A stretch of 64,000 nucleotides of DNA from positions 248,001 through 312,000 of the forward strand of contig NZ_JABSPA010000002.1 in the NCBI RefSeq assembly GCF_013214175.1, given 5' to 3'. This document shows, in pieces, positions 55,518 through 64,000 of the stretch. The notes under the pieces were generated by a model. That model was not told the DNA's origin. It saw only the letters and a program-made list of their open reading frames with translations, and ran no database searches. Positions within the stretch are counted from its first letter, which is position 1; each line of letters opens with the position of its first letter. The translations under genes and the position numbers were made by a program. The stretch is from Colwellia sp. Lineage in GTDB: Bacteria; Pseudomonadota; Gammaproteobacteria; Enterobacterales; Alteromonadaceae.

Positions 55518-55612
55518 CGTCACTCCTGCTTTAATGCGCTAAAAACAAACAGTTTTTTCTTGGTTTGGCGCATTAAAACCTTGCTTAAATACTAACCATA
55601 AACTAAGTTTAC

Positions 55613-55641
55613 TTGTCAAAAGTAGCCATATTTGCTATATT
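55613..55641 (+). promoter_or_regulatory. pdhR promoter
   Basis: TTGTCA (55613-55618), 17-nt spacer, TATATT (55636-55641). The start would be near 55648, so the PdhR box is centred about +16. Confidence 0.7.
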
Positions 55642-55655
55642 ATTGCTCTAAAAGC

Positions 55656-55672
55656 AATTGGTCTTACCAATT
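55656..55672 (+). promoter_or_regulatory. PdhR operator
   Basis: AATTGGTCTTACCAATT, a full match to the PdhR consensus ATTGGTnnnACCAAT. Its place just downstream of the predicted start allows repression until pyruvate releases PdhR. Confidence 0.9.
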
Positions 55673-55748
55673 TACCAAGAGGTTTTTGGGTGATTTCACC
55701 CTTTACTTGACTCTTTAAAATCACGGGATTATTAGTTAATTTACTTTT

Positions 55749-56540
55749 ATGAATGCCAACCAAACGACAAATAAATCAATACGAGCATCAAAAAGCACTG
55801 GCCGAGTAAAGCCACAGAAGTTGGCTGACATCATTTTAGCCGAGCTTGAAGGTATGATTATTGAAGGCAGTTTAAAGCCGGGTGAAAAATTATTACCCGA
55901 GCGTGAACTGGCGTTGCAGTTTGAAGTATCAAGACCATCGTTACGTGAAGCAGTGCAAAAATTGGAAGCAAAAGGTCTAGTTACACGTAAGCAAGGTGGC
56001 GGTACTTTTGTTTGTGATAATTTACTCAGAGGCTTTTCTGATCCACTGTTTGAATTAATGTCGAATAACAATGAATCACAATTTGACTTATTGGAGTTTC
56101 GTCATGGAATTGAAGGTATGGCCTCGTATTATGCTGCCATGCGCGGTACACCGGCAGATTTTGAACAAATTCAAATTAAGCATGATGAAATTGGCAATAG
56201 CCAATTAGAAGATGATTTTCGCGCGGAAGCAGAAGCGGTAGTTGAGTTTCATTTAGCTATTTGTGCAGCGTCACATAATGCGGTGATATTGCAACTTGCG
56301 CGTAGCATGTCGTCATTATTGGCAGATAATATTGCACAAAACTTAACAGTATTGGCTAAGCGTCCTGATATCTTTAGAAAGATTACCGATTATAGAAAAC
56401 GTTTGCTCAACGCCATTATTAGTGGCCAACCACAAAAAGCGTGGGGAGCGAGCCATAGACATTTAGCTTTTATTGAAGAGCTTTTATTAAAGCTTACTCA
56501 AGAAAACAGTCGCATGGAGCGCTCAATGCGCAGAATGTAA
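55749..56540 (+). CDS. pdhR: PdhR, pyruvate-responsive GntR/FadR-family repressor
   Basis: Represses the pyruvate dehydrogenase operon when pyruvate is low. It has 263 residues (E. coli 254). The N-terminal winged helix (about 22-90: KLADIILAELEGMIIEGSLKPGEKLLPERELALQFEVSRPSLREAVQKLEAKGLVTRKQGGGTFV) is followed by the FCD effector domain (about 110-250). It is autoregulated by the operator at 55656. Its 3' end (from about 56418) is duplicated in diverged form right after the stop, between pdhR and aceE. Confidence 0.96.
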   Translation: MNANQTTNKSIRASKSTGRVKPQKLADIILAELEGMIIEGSLKPGEKLLPERELALQFEVSRPSLREAVQKLEAKGLVTRKQGGGTFVCDNLLRGFSDPLFELMSNNNESQFDLLEFRHGIEGMASYYAAMRGTPADFEQIQIKHDEIGNSQLEDDFRAEAEAVVEFHLAICAASHNAVILQLARSMSSLLADNIAQNLTVLAKRPDIFRKITDYRKRLLNAIISGQPQKAWGASHRHLAFIEELLLKLTQENSRMERSMRRM

Positions 56541-56542
56541 AA

Positions 56543-56676
56543 ATTAGTAGCCAACCACAAAAAACGTGGGGAGCGAGCCATAGACATTTAGCTTTTATTA
56601 AAGAGCTTTTACTGCTCTTTAAAGGGACGTTACTCAAGAAAACAGCCGCATGGAGCGCTCAATGCGACGGATGTAA
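56543..56676 (+). pseudogene. Diverged copy of the pdhR 3' end
   Basis: 134 bp matching pdhR 56418-56540, with an 11-bp net insertion in the middle that breaks the frame. The terminal part still reads TQENSRMERSMRRM-stop in its own frame, with synonymous codons (CGA-CGG against CGC-AGA for the same Arg-Arg; AGC against AGT). The first part also preserves GASHRHLAFI. Silent differences in coding frame imply the segment evolved as coding sequence before it was placed here. Confidence 0.9.
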
Positions 56677-56796
56677 AACTCGCAGAAAGAATTCACCAAT
56701 TTGTACAACGAATAATTAGAACAATTAACGTTAAACAGTTATTAAACATTTTATTAAACTTTTTATTATATAAGAAAATATTGGAGACTAAACAAT

Positions 56797-59478
56797 ATGT
56801 CAGATCTACCAAATATCGATATTGATTCAGCAGAAACCCAAGAGTGGTTAGAATCAATGGAATCAGTGTTAGAAAATGAAGGCCCAGAGCGTGCACATCA
56901 GTTACTAGAAGCATTAATTGAACGCGCACGTCGTGGTGGTACTCATTTACCATTTGATGCGACTACCGCTTATGTAAATACTATTCCACCAGGGCAAGAG
57001 CCTCATATGCCTGCGGATCAAACTATTGAATCACGCATCCGTGCGGCAATTCGTTGGAATGCATTAGTATTAGTATTACGCGCCTCTAAAAAAGATTTAG
57101 ATCTTGGTGGTCACATTGGTAGTTTTGCTTCTTCTTCAACGTTATACGATGTAGGTTTTAACCACTTCTTTAAAGCAGCCTCAGAAAAAGATGGCGGTGA
57201 TTTCATCTTTGCCCAAGGTCATATTTCTCCGGGTATCTATTCTCGCGCATTTATGGAAGGTCGTTTAACTGAAGATCAAATGAATAACTTCCGTCAAGAA
57301 TGTGATGGCAAAGGTTTACCTTCATACCCGCATCCTCATTTAATGGATGATTTCTGGCAGTTTCCTACCGTTTCTATGGGTCTAGGTCCATTACAAGCTA
57401 TCTATACTGCACGTTTCTTAAAATACTTAACTGACCGTGGTATTAAAGATTGTTCAGGCCAACGCGTATACTGTTTCCTAGGTGATGGTGAAACAGATGA
57501 GCCAGAATCATTAGGTGCTATTGGTTTAGCGTCTCGTGAAGGTTTAGACAACTTAACTTTCATCATCAACTGTAACTTACAGCGCTTAGATGGTCCGGTA
57601 CGTGGTAACGGTAAAATCATCCAAGAACTTGAGGGTACTTTCCGCGGCGCAGGCTGGGAAGTAGTGAAAGTTATTTGGGGCTCTTACTGGGATTCACTTA
57701 TTGCTCGTGATACTTCAGGTAAATTATTACAGTTAATGAACGAAACAGTAGATGGCGAATACCAAAACTGTAAAGCGAAAGGCGGTAAATACACCCGCGA
57801 AAACTTCTTTAATAAGTACCCTGAAACTAAGGCTATGGTTGCTAACATGTCTGATCAAGACATCTGGCGTTTAAACCGTGGTGGTCATGACCCAGTGAAA
57901 GTTTATGCTGCTTATCAAAAAGCCATGGACACTAAAGGTCGTCCAACAGTTATCTTAGCTAAAACCGTGAAAGGTTTTGGTCTAGGCGCTTCTGGTGAAG
58001 CATTAAACATCGCGCATAACGTTAAGAAAATGGACCTTGAGTCAATTAAACATTACCGCGACCGTTTTAATATCCCAGTAAGTGATGAAGATATTGCCGA
58101 TTTACCTTTCTTCAAGTTCCCTGAAGACAGCGAAGAATTTAAGTACATGAAAGCACGTCGTGAAGCATTAGGTGGTTCTCTACCAGCACGTCGTCAGCAA
58201 GCGGAAGAAGTACTTGAAATTCCAAAGTTAAAAGTTTTTGATGCTATTTTGAAAGGTTCTGGTGAGCGTGAAGTATCATCTACCATGACTTTTGTTCGTG
58301 TATTGAATGCCTTATTAAAAGACAAAAAAATCGGTAAGCGTATCGTGCCAATCATTCCTGATGAAGCACGTACCTTTGGTATGGAAGGTTTGTTCCGTCA
58401 AGTAGGTATTTACGCAAGCGAGGGTCAAAAATATATTCCACAAGATGCTGATCAAGTGGCTTATTACCGCGAAGATAAAAAAGGCCAAGTTTTACAAGAA
58501 GGTATTAACGAACTAGGTGCTATGGCATCTTGGATCGCTTCGGGTACTTCTTACTCAACGTGTAACGCAACAACTATTCCATTCTACATCTACTATTCAA
58601 TGTTTGGTTTCCAACGTGTTGGTGATTTAGCATGGGCAGCAGGCGATAGCCAAACACGTGGTTTCTTATTAGGTGCTACTGCAGGTCGTACCACGCTTAA
58701 CGGTGAAGGTCTGCAACATCAAGATGGTCATTCACATGTACAAGCTGGTTTAATTCCTAACTGTGTTACTTATGATCCAACCTACGGTTATGAAATTGCA
58801 GTTATCGTGCGTGAAGGTTTACGTCGCATGTACGAAGAAAATGAGAACATTTTCTTCTACATAACACTAATGAATGAAAACTATCTACACCCAGCGCTCC
58901 CAGAAAGAGAAAACGTTGCAGATGAGATCATTAAAGGTATTTACCAACTTGAAAAAGCGGCACCTGCTAAAGGTAAAGCGACTGCCAATGTTCAGTTATT
59001 AGGTTCAGGTACTATCTTAGAGAAAGTACGTGAAGCAGCACAAATTCTTGCTAATGATTACAACATCTCAAGTGATGTTTACTCAGTAACTTCATTTAAT
59101 GAATTGACTCGTGACGGTCAAGATGTAACACGTTGGAACATGCTTCACCCTGAAAGTACACCACGTGTACCATACATTAGCCAAGTTATTACTAAAGCAG
59201 CAGGTCCTGCAATTGCGGCTACCGATTACATTAAAAACTACTCAGAGCAAGTACGTGCGTACATCGATACTGAATACCGTTGTTTAGGTACTGATGGCTT
59301 TGGTCGTAGTGATAGCCGTGCAAACTTACGTACTCACTTCGAAGTAAGTGCAGCATACGTGGTAGTCGCTTCATTGTATGAATTAGCGAATCGTGGTGAA
59401 ATTGAACGTTCAGTAGTAACTAAAGCAATTAAACGCTTTGATATTGATACTGAAAAACTTAACCCACTTTACGCATAA
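56797..59478 (+). CDS. aceE: Pyruvate dehydrogenase E1 component (homodimeric type)
   Basis: TPP-dependent decarboxylation of pyruvate and transfer of acetyl to lipoyl-E2. It has 893 residues (E. coli 887). Signatures: GGHIGSFASSSTLYDVGFNHFF near 105, the TPP-Mg motif FLGDGETDEPESLGAIGLASREGLDNLTFIINCNLQRLDGPVRGNGKIIQELEG (about 226-280), TAGRTTLNGEGLQHQDGHSHV near 625-650. TTGGAGA ribosome binding site. Codons are uniform and of the highly expressed type. Follows pdhR; 26 nt before aceF. Confidence 0.98.
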   Translation: MSDLPNIDIDSAETQEWLESMESVLENEGPERAHQLLEALIERARRGGTHLPFDATTAYVNTIPPGQEPHMPADQTIESRIRAAIRWNALVLVLRASKKDLDLGGHIGSFASSSTLYDVGFNHFFKAASEKDGGDFIFAQGHISPGIYSRAFMEGRLTEDQMNNFRQECDGKGLPSYPHPHLMDDFWQFPTVSMGLGPLQAIYTARFLKYLTDRGIKDCSGQRVYCFLGDGETDEPESLGAIGLASREGLDNLTFIINCNLQRLDGPVRGNGKIIQELEGTFRGAGWEVVKVIWGSYWDSLIARDTSGKLLQLMNETVDGEYQNCKAKGGKYTRENFFNKYPETKAMVANMSDQDIWRLNRGGHDPVKVYAAYQKAMDTKGRPTVILAKTVKGFGLGASGEALNIAHNVKKMDLESIKHYRDRFNIPVSDEDIADLPFFKFPEDSEEFKYMKARREALGGSLPARRQQAEEVLEIPKLKVFDAILKGSGEREVSSTMTFVRVLNALLKDKKIGKRIVPIIPDEARTFGMEGLFRQVGIYASEGQKYIPQDADQVAYYREDKKGQVLQEGINELGAMASWIASGTSYSTCNATTIPFYIYYSMFGFQRVGDLAWAAGDSQTRGFLLGATAGRTTLNGEGLQHQDGHSHVQAGLIPNCVTYDPTYGYEIAVIVREGLRRMYEENENIFFYITLMNENYLHPALPERENVADEIIKGIYQLEKAAPAKGKATANVQLLGSGTILEKVREAAQILANDYNISSDVYSVTSFNELTRDGQDVTRWNMLHPESTPRVPYISQVITKAAGPAIAATDYIKNYSEQVRAYIDTEYRCLGTDGFGRSDSRANLRTHFEVSAAYVVVASLYELANRGEIERSVVTKAIKRFDIDTEKLNPLYA

Positions 59479-59504
59479 TTATTGACTAGAGAAGGAACAT
59501 AAAA

Positions 59505-61163
59505 ATGTCTGATATTGAAAAAATCCTAGTCCCTGATGTTGGCGGCGATGAAGTTGAAATTATTGAAATTTGTTTTGCTGTTGGCGATAGCCTAGAAGCA
59601 GACGAAGGTATTATCACCGTTGAAACAGATAAAGCTTCAATGGATATCCCAGCGCCATTTGCTGGTGAGCTTGTTAGCTTATTGGTAAGTGTTGGCGACA
59701 AAATTAAAGAAGGCGATGTCATTGCCGAGATGAAATCTGCAGGTGCTTCTGCACCAGCAGAAGAAGCTCCAGTAGTTGAAGCACCAGTGGCAGCAACTAC
59801 TGCTCCGGTAGTTGAAGCGGCGCCTGAAGTTGCTGCGGCCGCTACTGCATCAGCAATCATTGAAATTTCTGTACCAGATATTGGTGAAGACGGTGAAGTT
59901 GAAGTTATCGATGTACTTGTTAGCGTTGGTGATGTCATCGAAGAAGAAGATGGTTTAATCACTTTAGAAACTGATAAAGCCACTATGGATGTGCCATCTA
60001 CACATGCAGGTACTGTTAAAGAAGTATTCATTAACAACGGTGATAAAGTTAAGCAAGGTTCATTAGTAATCAAGCTTGAAACTGTTGGCAGTGAAGCTGC
60101 AGCAACTGTAGCGGCTCCAGCTCCTGTAGTAGCTCCTACTCCAGTTGCTGCGCCTACTGCTACAGTTGCTGCAACGACCAAACCTGCGGCTTCACCTGTA
60201 CCACATCATCCACAAGCGGGTAATGTTAGTAAAGGTAACATTTACACTTCACCTTCTATTCGCCGTATTGGCCGTGAATTTGGTGTTGACTTAACCTTAG
60301 TTAAAGGTACTGGTCGTAAAGGCCGTATCTTAAAAGAAGATGTGCAATCATACGTTAAATATGAATTGTCTCGCCCGAAAGCTAATGCAGGTAGCTCTGT
60401 TGCTGCTGGTGAAGGTGGTTTACAAGTTGTTAGTGCCAGAGCAATTGATTTCTCTAAATTCGGCGAAATTGAAACAAAAGCATTATCACGTATTCAGAAA
60501 ATTTCTGGACCCTTCTTACATCGCAACTGGGTAACTATTCCACATGTTACTCAATTCGATGAAGCTGATATCACTAACGTTGAAGCCTTCAGAAAAGAGC
60601 AAAATGTACTTTGTGAAAAGCAAAAGCTTGGTTTTAAAATTACGCCATTGGTATTTGTTTTAAAAGCGGCGGCAAATGCCTTACGTGCCTTCCCAACGTT
60701 TAACTCAAGCTTGAGTGAAGACGGTGAAAGTTTAATTTTGAAAAAATACATCCATATTGGTGTTGCCGTTGATACACCGAACGGTTTAGTTGTGCCAGTA
60801 GTGCGCGATGTTGATCAAAAAGGTATTCACCAGTTATCGCGTGAATTACTTGAAATCAGCATTAAAGCACGTGATGGCAAATTAAAAGCGACTGATATGC
60901 AAGGTGGTTGTTTTACTATTTCTAGCCTTGGCGGTATTGGCGGAACGGCATTTACGCCAATCGTTAACGCCCCAGAAGTTGCTATTTTAGGTGTTTCTAA
61001 ATCAGAAATGAAACCTAAATGGAATGGTAAAGATTTCGAACCTAAGTTAATGTTGCCTTTATCTATGTCATACGATCACCGTGTTATTGATGGAGCCTTA
61101 GCCGCACGTTTTACAGTGCATTTAGCTGGCGTAATGTCTGATATTCGTAAATTGATACTTTAG
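59505..61163 (+). CDS. aceF: Dihydrolipoamide acetyltransferase, E2 of pyruvate dehydrogenase, two lipoyl domains
   Basis: Core E2 subunit, 552 residues (E. coli, with three lipoyl domains, 630). Two lipoyl domains: about 3-77 (lipoyl Lys43 in ETDKASMD) and about 118-192 (Lys158 in ETDKATMD), each followed by an Ala/Pro/Val-rich linker (about 80-115 and 195-235). The E1/E3-binding domain is about 247-283 (SPSIRRIGREFGVDLTLVKGTGRKGRI). The catalytic domain is about 325-552 with His525 and Asp529 in SYDHRVIDGA. Two rather than three lipoyl domains is normal variation. The linker makes long antisense open frames that are not genes. Confidence 0.97.
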   Translation: MSDIEKILVPDVGGDEVEIIEICFAVGDSLEADEGIITVETDKASMDIPAPFAGELVSLLVSVGDKIKEGDVIAEMKSAGASAPAEEAPVVEAPVAATTAPVVEAAPEVAAAATASAIIEISVPDIGEDGEVEVIDVLVSVGDVIEEEDGLITLETDKATMDVPSTHAGTVKEVFINNGDKVKQGSLVIKLETVGSEAAATVAAPAPVVAPTPVAAPTATVAATTKPAASPVPHHPQAGNVSKGNIYTSPSIRRIGREFGVDLTLVKGTGRKGRILKEDVQSYVKYELSRPKANAGSSVAAGEGGLQVVSARAIDFSKFGEIETKALSRIQKISGPFLHRNWVTIPHVTQFDEADITNVEAFRKEQNVLCEKQKLGFKITPLVFVLKAAANALRAFPTFNSSLSEDGESLILKKYIHIGVAVDTPNGLVVPVVRDVDQKGIHQLSRELLEISIKARDGKLKATDMQGGCFTISSLGGIGGTAFTPIVNAPEVAILGVSKSEMKPKWNGKDFEPKLMLPLSMSYDHRVIDGALAARFTVHLAGVMSDIRKLIL

Positions 61164-61185
61164 TCGATATTGATTAATTAAAGTT

Positions 61186-61219
61186 GGCGAAATTCAACGC
61201 ATAAGAGTAGAATTTCGCC
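61186..61219 (+). repeat. Hairpin between aceF and lpd
   Basis: GGCGAAATTC - 14 nt - GAATTTCGCC. No T-run. It lies in a 231-nt gap that probably carries a separate lpd promoter; the hairpin may be a partial terminator or mRNA stabiliser. Confidence 0.5.
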
Positions 61220-61394
61220 CATAAAATTTAAAACCAATAAATATAAATATTCAAGAATATTTCAAGACAAAGTGACTTTGTACGATAGCAAGAAGAATGC
61301 ACGGAGTTGACGTTAGTCAATGAGTACTTTCGCCGTAGCAATTGGACAAAAAAACAACGTATTGAATTTTTCTTAACTAATTGTGAGGAAAATT

Positions 61395-62828
61395 ATGAGT
61401 AACGAAATTAAAACTCAAGTAGTGATATTAGGTGCAGGCCCTGGCGGTTATTCTGCAGCATTCCGCGCAGCCGATTTAGGCTTAGATGTAGTGTTAGTAG
61501 AAAGTCGTGAAACATTAGGCGGCGTTTGTTTAAACGTGGGTTGTATCCCTTCTAAAGCATTACTTCATGTAGCTAAAGTTATTGACGATGCAGCCGCAAT
61601 GGCATCTCACGGTGTTACTTTTGGTAAGCCTGAAATTGATTTAGATAAAATCCGTAGCTGGAAAGACAGTGTAACTGCACAGCTTACCGGTGGTTTATCG
61701 GGTATGGCAAAAAGCCGTAAAGTAACCACAGTTTATGGTTACGGTAAATTTACTTCTGATAAAACTATCGAAGTTGCAGGTAACGACGGTGAAACAACAA
61801 CGATTACTTTTGATAATGCCATTATTGCGGCAGGTTCATCAGTGGTTAATTTACCATTCATTCCAACCGATGACCCACGTGTTATCGATTCTACCGGTGC
61901 TTTAGAACTTAAAGACGTACCAGAAGAATTATTAGTACTGGGTGGCGGTATCATTGGTCTAGAAATGGGTACTGTATATTCTGCATTAGGTTCTAATGTA
62001 TCTGTAGTTGAGTTTGCTGACCAATTAGTGCCAGCGGCTGATAAAGATATTGTTAGAGTTTATACCAACTACAACAAGAAAAAATTCAACATCATGTTGT
62101 CTACTAAAGTTGTTGCTGTTGAAGCAAAAGATGACGGTTTATACGTTACTTTTGAAGGTAAAAAAGCACCAGCTGAACAAGTTCGTTATGACAAGATTTT
62201 GGTTGCTGTTGGTCGTAAGCCTAACGGTCACTTAGTTGCTGCTGATAAAGCTGGTGTAAATGTTGATGAACGTGGTTTCATTAACGTATCTAAAGAATTA
62301 CGTACTAACGTACCGCACATCTTCGCTATTGGCGATGTTGTTGGTCAACCTATGCTTGCTCATAAAGCGGTTCATGAAGCACATTGTGCTGCAGAAGTTA
62401 TTTCTGGTAAGAAACATGAATTTGACCCTCGTTGTATTCCTTCAATTGCTTATACCGATCCGGAAATGGCTTGGGTTGGTGTTACTGAAGCTGAAGCAAA
62501 AGAGCAAGGCTTGAACATTGAAGTTGCTAACTTCCCATGGGCTGCTTCTGGTCGTGCTATCGCTTCTGCACGTACTGAAGGCAAAACTAAGATGATCTTT
62601 GAAAAAGGAACTGGTCGTGTTCTTGGTGGTGCTATTGTTGGTATCAATGCTGGTGAAATGCTTGGTGAAATTTGTTTAGCGGTTGAAATGGGCGCTGATG
62701 CTGAAGACTTGGCATTAACGATTCATGCTCACCCAACGTTAAATGAATCAATTGGTTTAGCAGCAGAAATCTTTGAAGGTTCAATCACTGATTTACCAAA
62801 TGCTAAAGCAGTTAAGAAAAAGAAATAA
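61395..62828 (+). CDS. lpdA: Dihydrolipoyl dehydrogenase (E3)
   Basis: FAD enzyme shared by pyruvate and 2-oxoglutarate dehydrogenases and the glycine cleavage system. From ATG 61395 (AGGA 5 nt upstream) it has 477 residues; a GTG four codons earlier is less likely. FAD motif VILGAGPGGYSAAFRAADLG, redox disulfide GGVCLNVGCIPSKALLH, NAD motif LGGGIIGLEMGTVYSALGSNVSVVE, and the C-terminal catalytic HAHPTLNESIGLAAE. Last gene of the pdh cluster, ended by a strong terminator. Confidence 0.97.
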   Translation: MSNEIKTQVVILGAGPGGYSAAFRAADLGLDVVLVESRETLGGVCLNVGCIPSKALLHVAKVIDDAAAMASHGVTFGKPEIDLDKIRSWKDSVTAQLTGGLSGMAKSRKVTTVYGYGKFTSDKTIEVAGNDGETTTITFDNAIIAAGSSVVNLPFIPTDDPRVIDSTGALELKDVPEELLVLGGGIIGLEMGTVYSALGSNVSVVEFADQLVPAADKDIVRVYTNYNKKKFNIMLSTKVVAVEAKDDGLYVTFEGKKAPAEQVRYDKILVAVGRKPNGHLVAADKAGVNVDERGFINVSKELRTNVPHIFAIGDVVGQPMLAHKAVHEAHCAAEVISGKKHEFDPRCIPSIAYTDPEMAWVGVTEAEAKEQGLNIEVANFPWAASGRAIASARTEGKTKMIFEKGTGRVLGGAIVGINAGEMLGEICLAVEMGADAEDLALTIHAHPTLNESIGLAAEIFEGSITDLPNAKAVKKKK

Positions 62829-62866
62829 GATAATAATAAAATAATTTAATAAGTTAAATTATTTCA

Positions 62867-62917
62867 AAAGCCAGCGACTTACTTGATTAATTAAGTAAGT
62901 CGCTGGCTTTTTTATTG
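62867..62917. terminator. Strong bidirectional terminator after lpd
   Basis: AAAAGCCAGCGACTTACTT (62867-62885) pairs perfectly with AAGTAAGTCGCTGGCTTTT (62894-62912), 19-bp stem and 8-nt loop, with TTTTTT on the plus side. It also serves the kinase gene on the minus strand. Confidence 0.93.
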
Positions 62918-62934
62918 TCTGTAATTTAGTGATT

Positions 62935-64000
62935 TTACTCTGCAGAATTTTGAGGAATAACTATTTTAAAACAGGCCCCTGATAATGTACCCTCAACAAG
63001 ATTAATGCTGCCATGATGTTTATTAACGATGGATAAGACAATGGCAAGGCCAAGTCCGCAGCCGCCAGAATCTCTAGAACGACTAGCGTCTAAGCGAGTA
63101 AAAGGTTCAAATATCCTTGAAGATTTACCCGGTGGAATACCCATGCCGTCGTCTTCTACTATGATGGTAATACTGCCATTTGTATCATCTAGGGCAATCT
63201 TACAATGGCTATTGGCAAAACGTCCGGCATTTCTAAGCAGGTTTATTATAAATCGCTTGAGTAGCTTAGCATTCCCCTCAAGGTAGATAGCTTTATTCGT
63301 TGTTAGTTTGAATGCCACCTCAGGGTAAAAGTCTTCAACCTCTTCTATGGCAGCGATACAAGTGTCATGTAGGTTAACCGACTCTAGGTCAATAATTGCT
63401 TCACTATCTTTTAATTTGGCATAATAAAGCAGTTCTTTGACCAATTTATCAAGATCGTCCAGCGCAGTATGCATGCTATGTCTTAAGCGCTCATGTTCAT
63501 TTTCAGGAGTATCTTCAAGCATTTCTAAGGCAAATTGAATTCTTGCCATAGGGCTTCTAAATTCGTGGGCTACGCCATGAAGCAGATCTCTTTGTAGAAT
63601 TAACCTTTCTGAATTTTCTTGCTGAGCTTTAAGCATTACTCTATTGAGCTCTTTAATATTTTCATAAATGCTTTGCTTGTCGTTACGAACATTAAAAGGC
63701 AACTTTTGTAACATAGTAGAGACGTTGTTTTTATGTTTTTCTATAGTGGTTAAGTACCAATATATTATCGGTAAATTGATAATAAGGGCACAGAGCCAGC
63801 TAAACCAGTCTAGCAAGAAGGTCTGCCAGTTAGTGAAGGCGATTGGTCCTATTTCTGCAATATAATGTTCATCAAGGGGGTAATAAATCACTGCGCTATT
63901 AATATCTATAAGGCCAGATTGGGCTTGTTTTAACTGCAATAATTTAAAGTTTTCAGCAGAGAAATTTTCGGGCGTTCTATCAATGAGTAAACACTCAGTA
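62935..64000 (-). CDS. Sensor histidine kinase, N terminus beyond the window
   Basis: At least 355 codons, open to the right edge. The visible part begins with a piece of the periplasmic sensor region (ECLLIDRTPENF, then SAVIYYPLDEHYIAEIGPI), one membrane helix (FSWLCALIINLPIIYWYL), a HAMP-like linker, then the phosphoacceptor HGVAHEFRSPMARIQFALEMLED and the ATPase domain (NLLRNAGRFANSH, VEDDGMGIPPG, GCGLGLAIVLSIV). RstB-like in layout (EnvZ/OmpR type). An apparent ATG-less start at 63939 is only an internal TTG; the real start is upstream of the window. The response regulator gene is expected upstream. Confidence 0.9.
   Translation of the reverse strand, partial: TECLLIDRTPENFSAENFKLLQLKQAQSGLIDINSAVIYYPLDEHYIAEIGPIAFTNWQTFLLDWFSWLCALIINLPIIYWYLTTIEKHKNNVSTMLQKLPFNVRNDKQSIYENIKELNRVMLKAQQENSERLILQRDLLHGVAHEFRSPMARIQFALEMLEDTPENEHERLRHSMHTALDDLDKLVKELLYYAKLKDSEAIIDLESVNLHDTCIAAIEEVEDFYPEVAFKLTTNKAIYLEGNAKLLKRFIINLLRNAGRFANSHCKIALDDTNGSITIIVEDDGMGIPPGKSSRIFEPFTRLDASRSRDSGGCGLGLAIVLSIVNKHHGSINLVEGTLSGACFKIVIPQNSAE

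Noticed and set aside
59486..60181. Long open frame on the minus strand opposite aceF
   Set aside because: It is antisense to the Ala/Pro/Glu-rich lipoyl linkers; its protein is low-complexity Ala/Thr/Ser/Gly with no domain, and aceF is certain.

Overview
This 64 kb window (about 39-40% G+C by eye) looks like the chromosome of a marine gammaproteobacterium of the Alteromonadales, most like Colwellia or a close relative. Reasons: ilvGMEDA with comM and ilvY-ilvC in gammaproteobacterial form, ampDE-pdhR-aceEF-lpd, rmf, yihI-DUF2489-hemN, three SPFH/flotillin-type genes and AT-rich intergenic miniature repeats. The assignment rests on gene content and style, not on a search. No rRNA, tRNA, CRISPR array, prophage or transposase gene was seen.

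Layout. 1-5.5 kb (minus): a copper/silver efflux operon, DUF411 lipoprotein - cusC - cusB - cusA (cusA runs off the left edge), each junction a 1-nt TAATG overlap, then a small Cys/Met/His-rich secreted protein. 5.9-8.8 kb (plus): yqiJ, the flotillin gene yqiK and a small membrane protein. 9.0-11.5 kb (plus): a paralogue of the Cys-rich protein, CopC, CopD and an NTF2-like secreted protein. 11.5-12.5 kb: a prohibitin-type SPFH gene. 12.6-24.2 kb: branched-chain amino acid block with ilvL leader peptide and attenuator, ilvG-M-E-D-A (minus), divergent comM, ilvY and ilvC. 24.3-29.1 kb: ppnP, a GH16-like secreted protein, a CadC-type regulator, a stomatin/QmcA gene and nfeD. 29.2-34 kb: yegD, proA, proB. 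34-38 kb: acyltransferase, MscS channel, Mpo1-like protein, tesB. 38-42 kb: yihI, DUF2489, hemN behind an FNR-type promoter, rmf. 42.5-46.6 kb: DUF3820, a DUF3083-like protein, a RegB/RegA-type redox two-component system, msrA. 46.6-52.3 kb: DUF3313-like lipoprotein, DUF6351-like alpha/beta hydrolase, DUF1232 and DUF3667 proteins. 52.4-62.8 kb: nadC, a retropepsin-like protease, ampD-ampE, pdhR-aceE-aceF-lpd. The right edge holds most of a sensor histidine kinase gene.

Non-coding structure is the most unusual part. Three unrelated genes (proA, tesB, pdhR) are each followed at once by one or more diverged copies of their own 3' end. In tesB and pdhR the copies differ mainly at synonymous or conservative sites, so they look like tails of diverged alleles rather than recent slippage products. 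Two roughly 264-bp elements with about 30-bp terminal inverted repeats (19774-20037 and 41859-42121) are copies of one MITE-like family. A third, 299-bp element with perfect 19-bp inverted termini sits at 49802-50100.

Regulation readable in the sequence: classic ilv attenuation (leader peptide with III, LL and VVV-II runs, and mutually exclusive hairpins), a PdhR operator just downstream of the predicted pdhR start site, a class II FNR site in front of hemN, IlvY-type dyads between ilvY and ilvC, and an orphan Fur-box-like site near 42.38 kb with no clear target.
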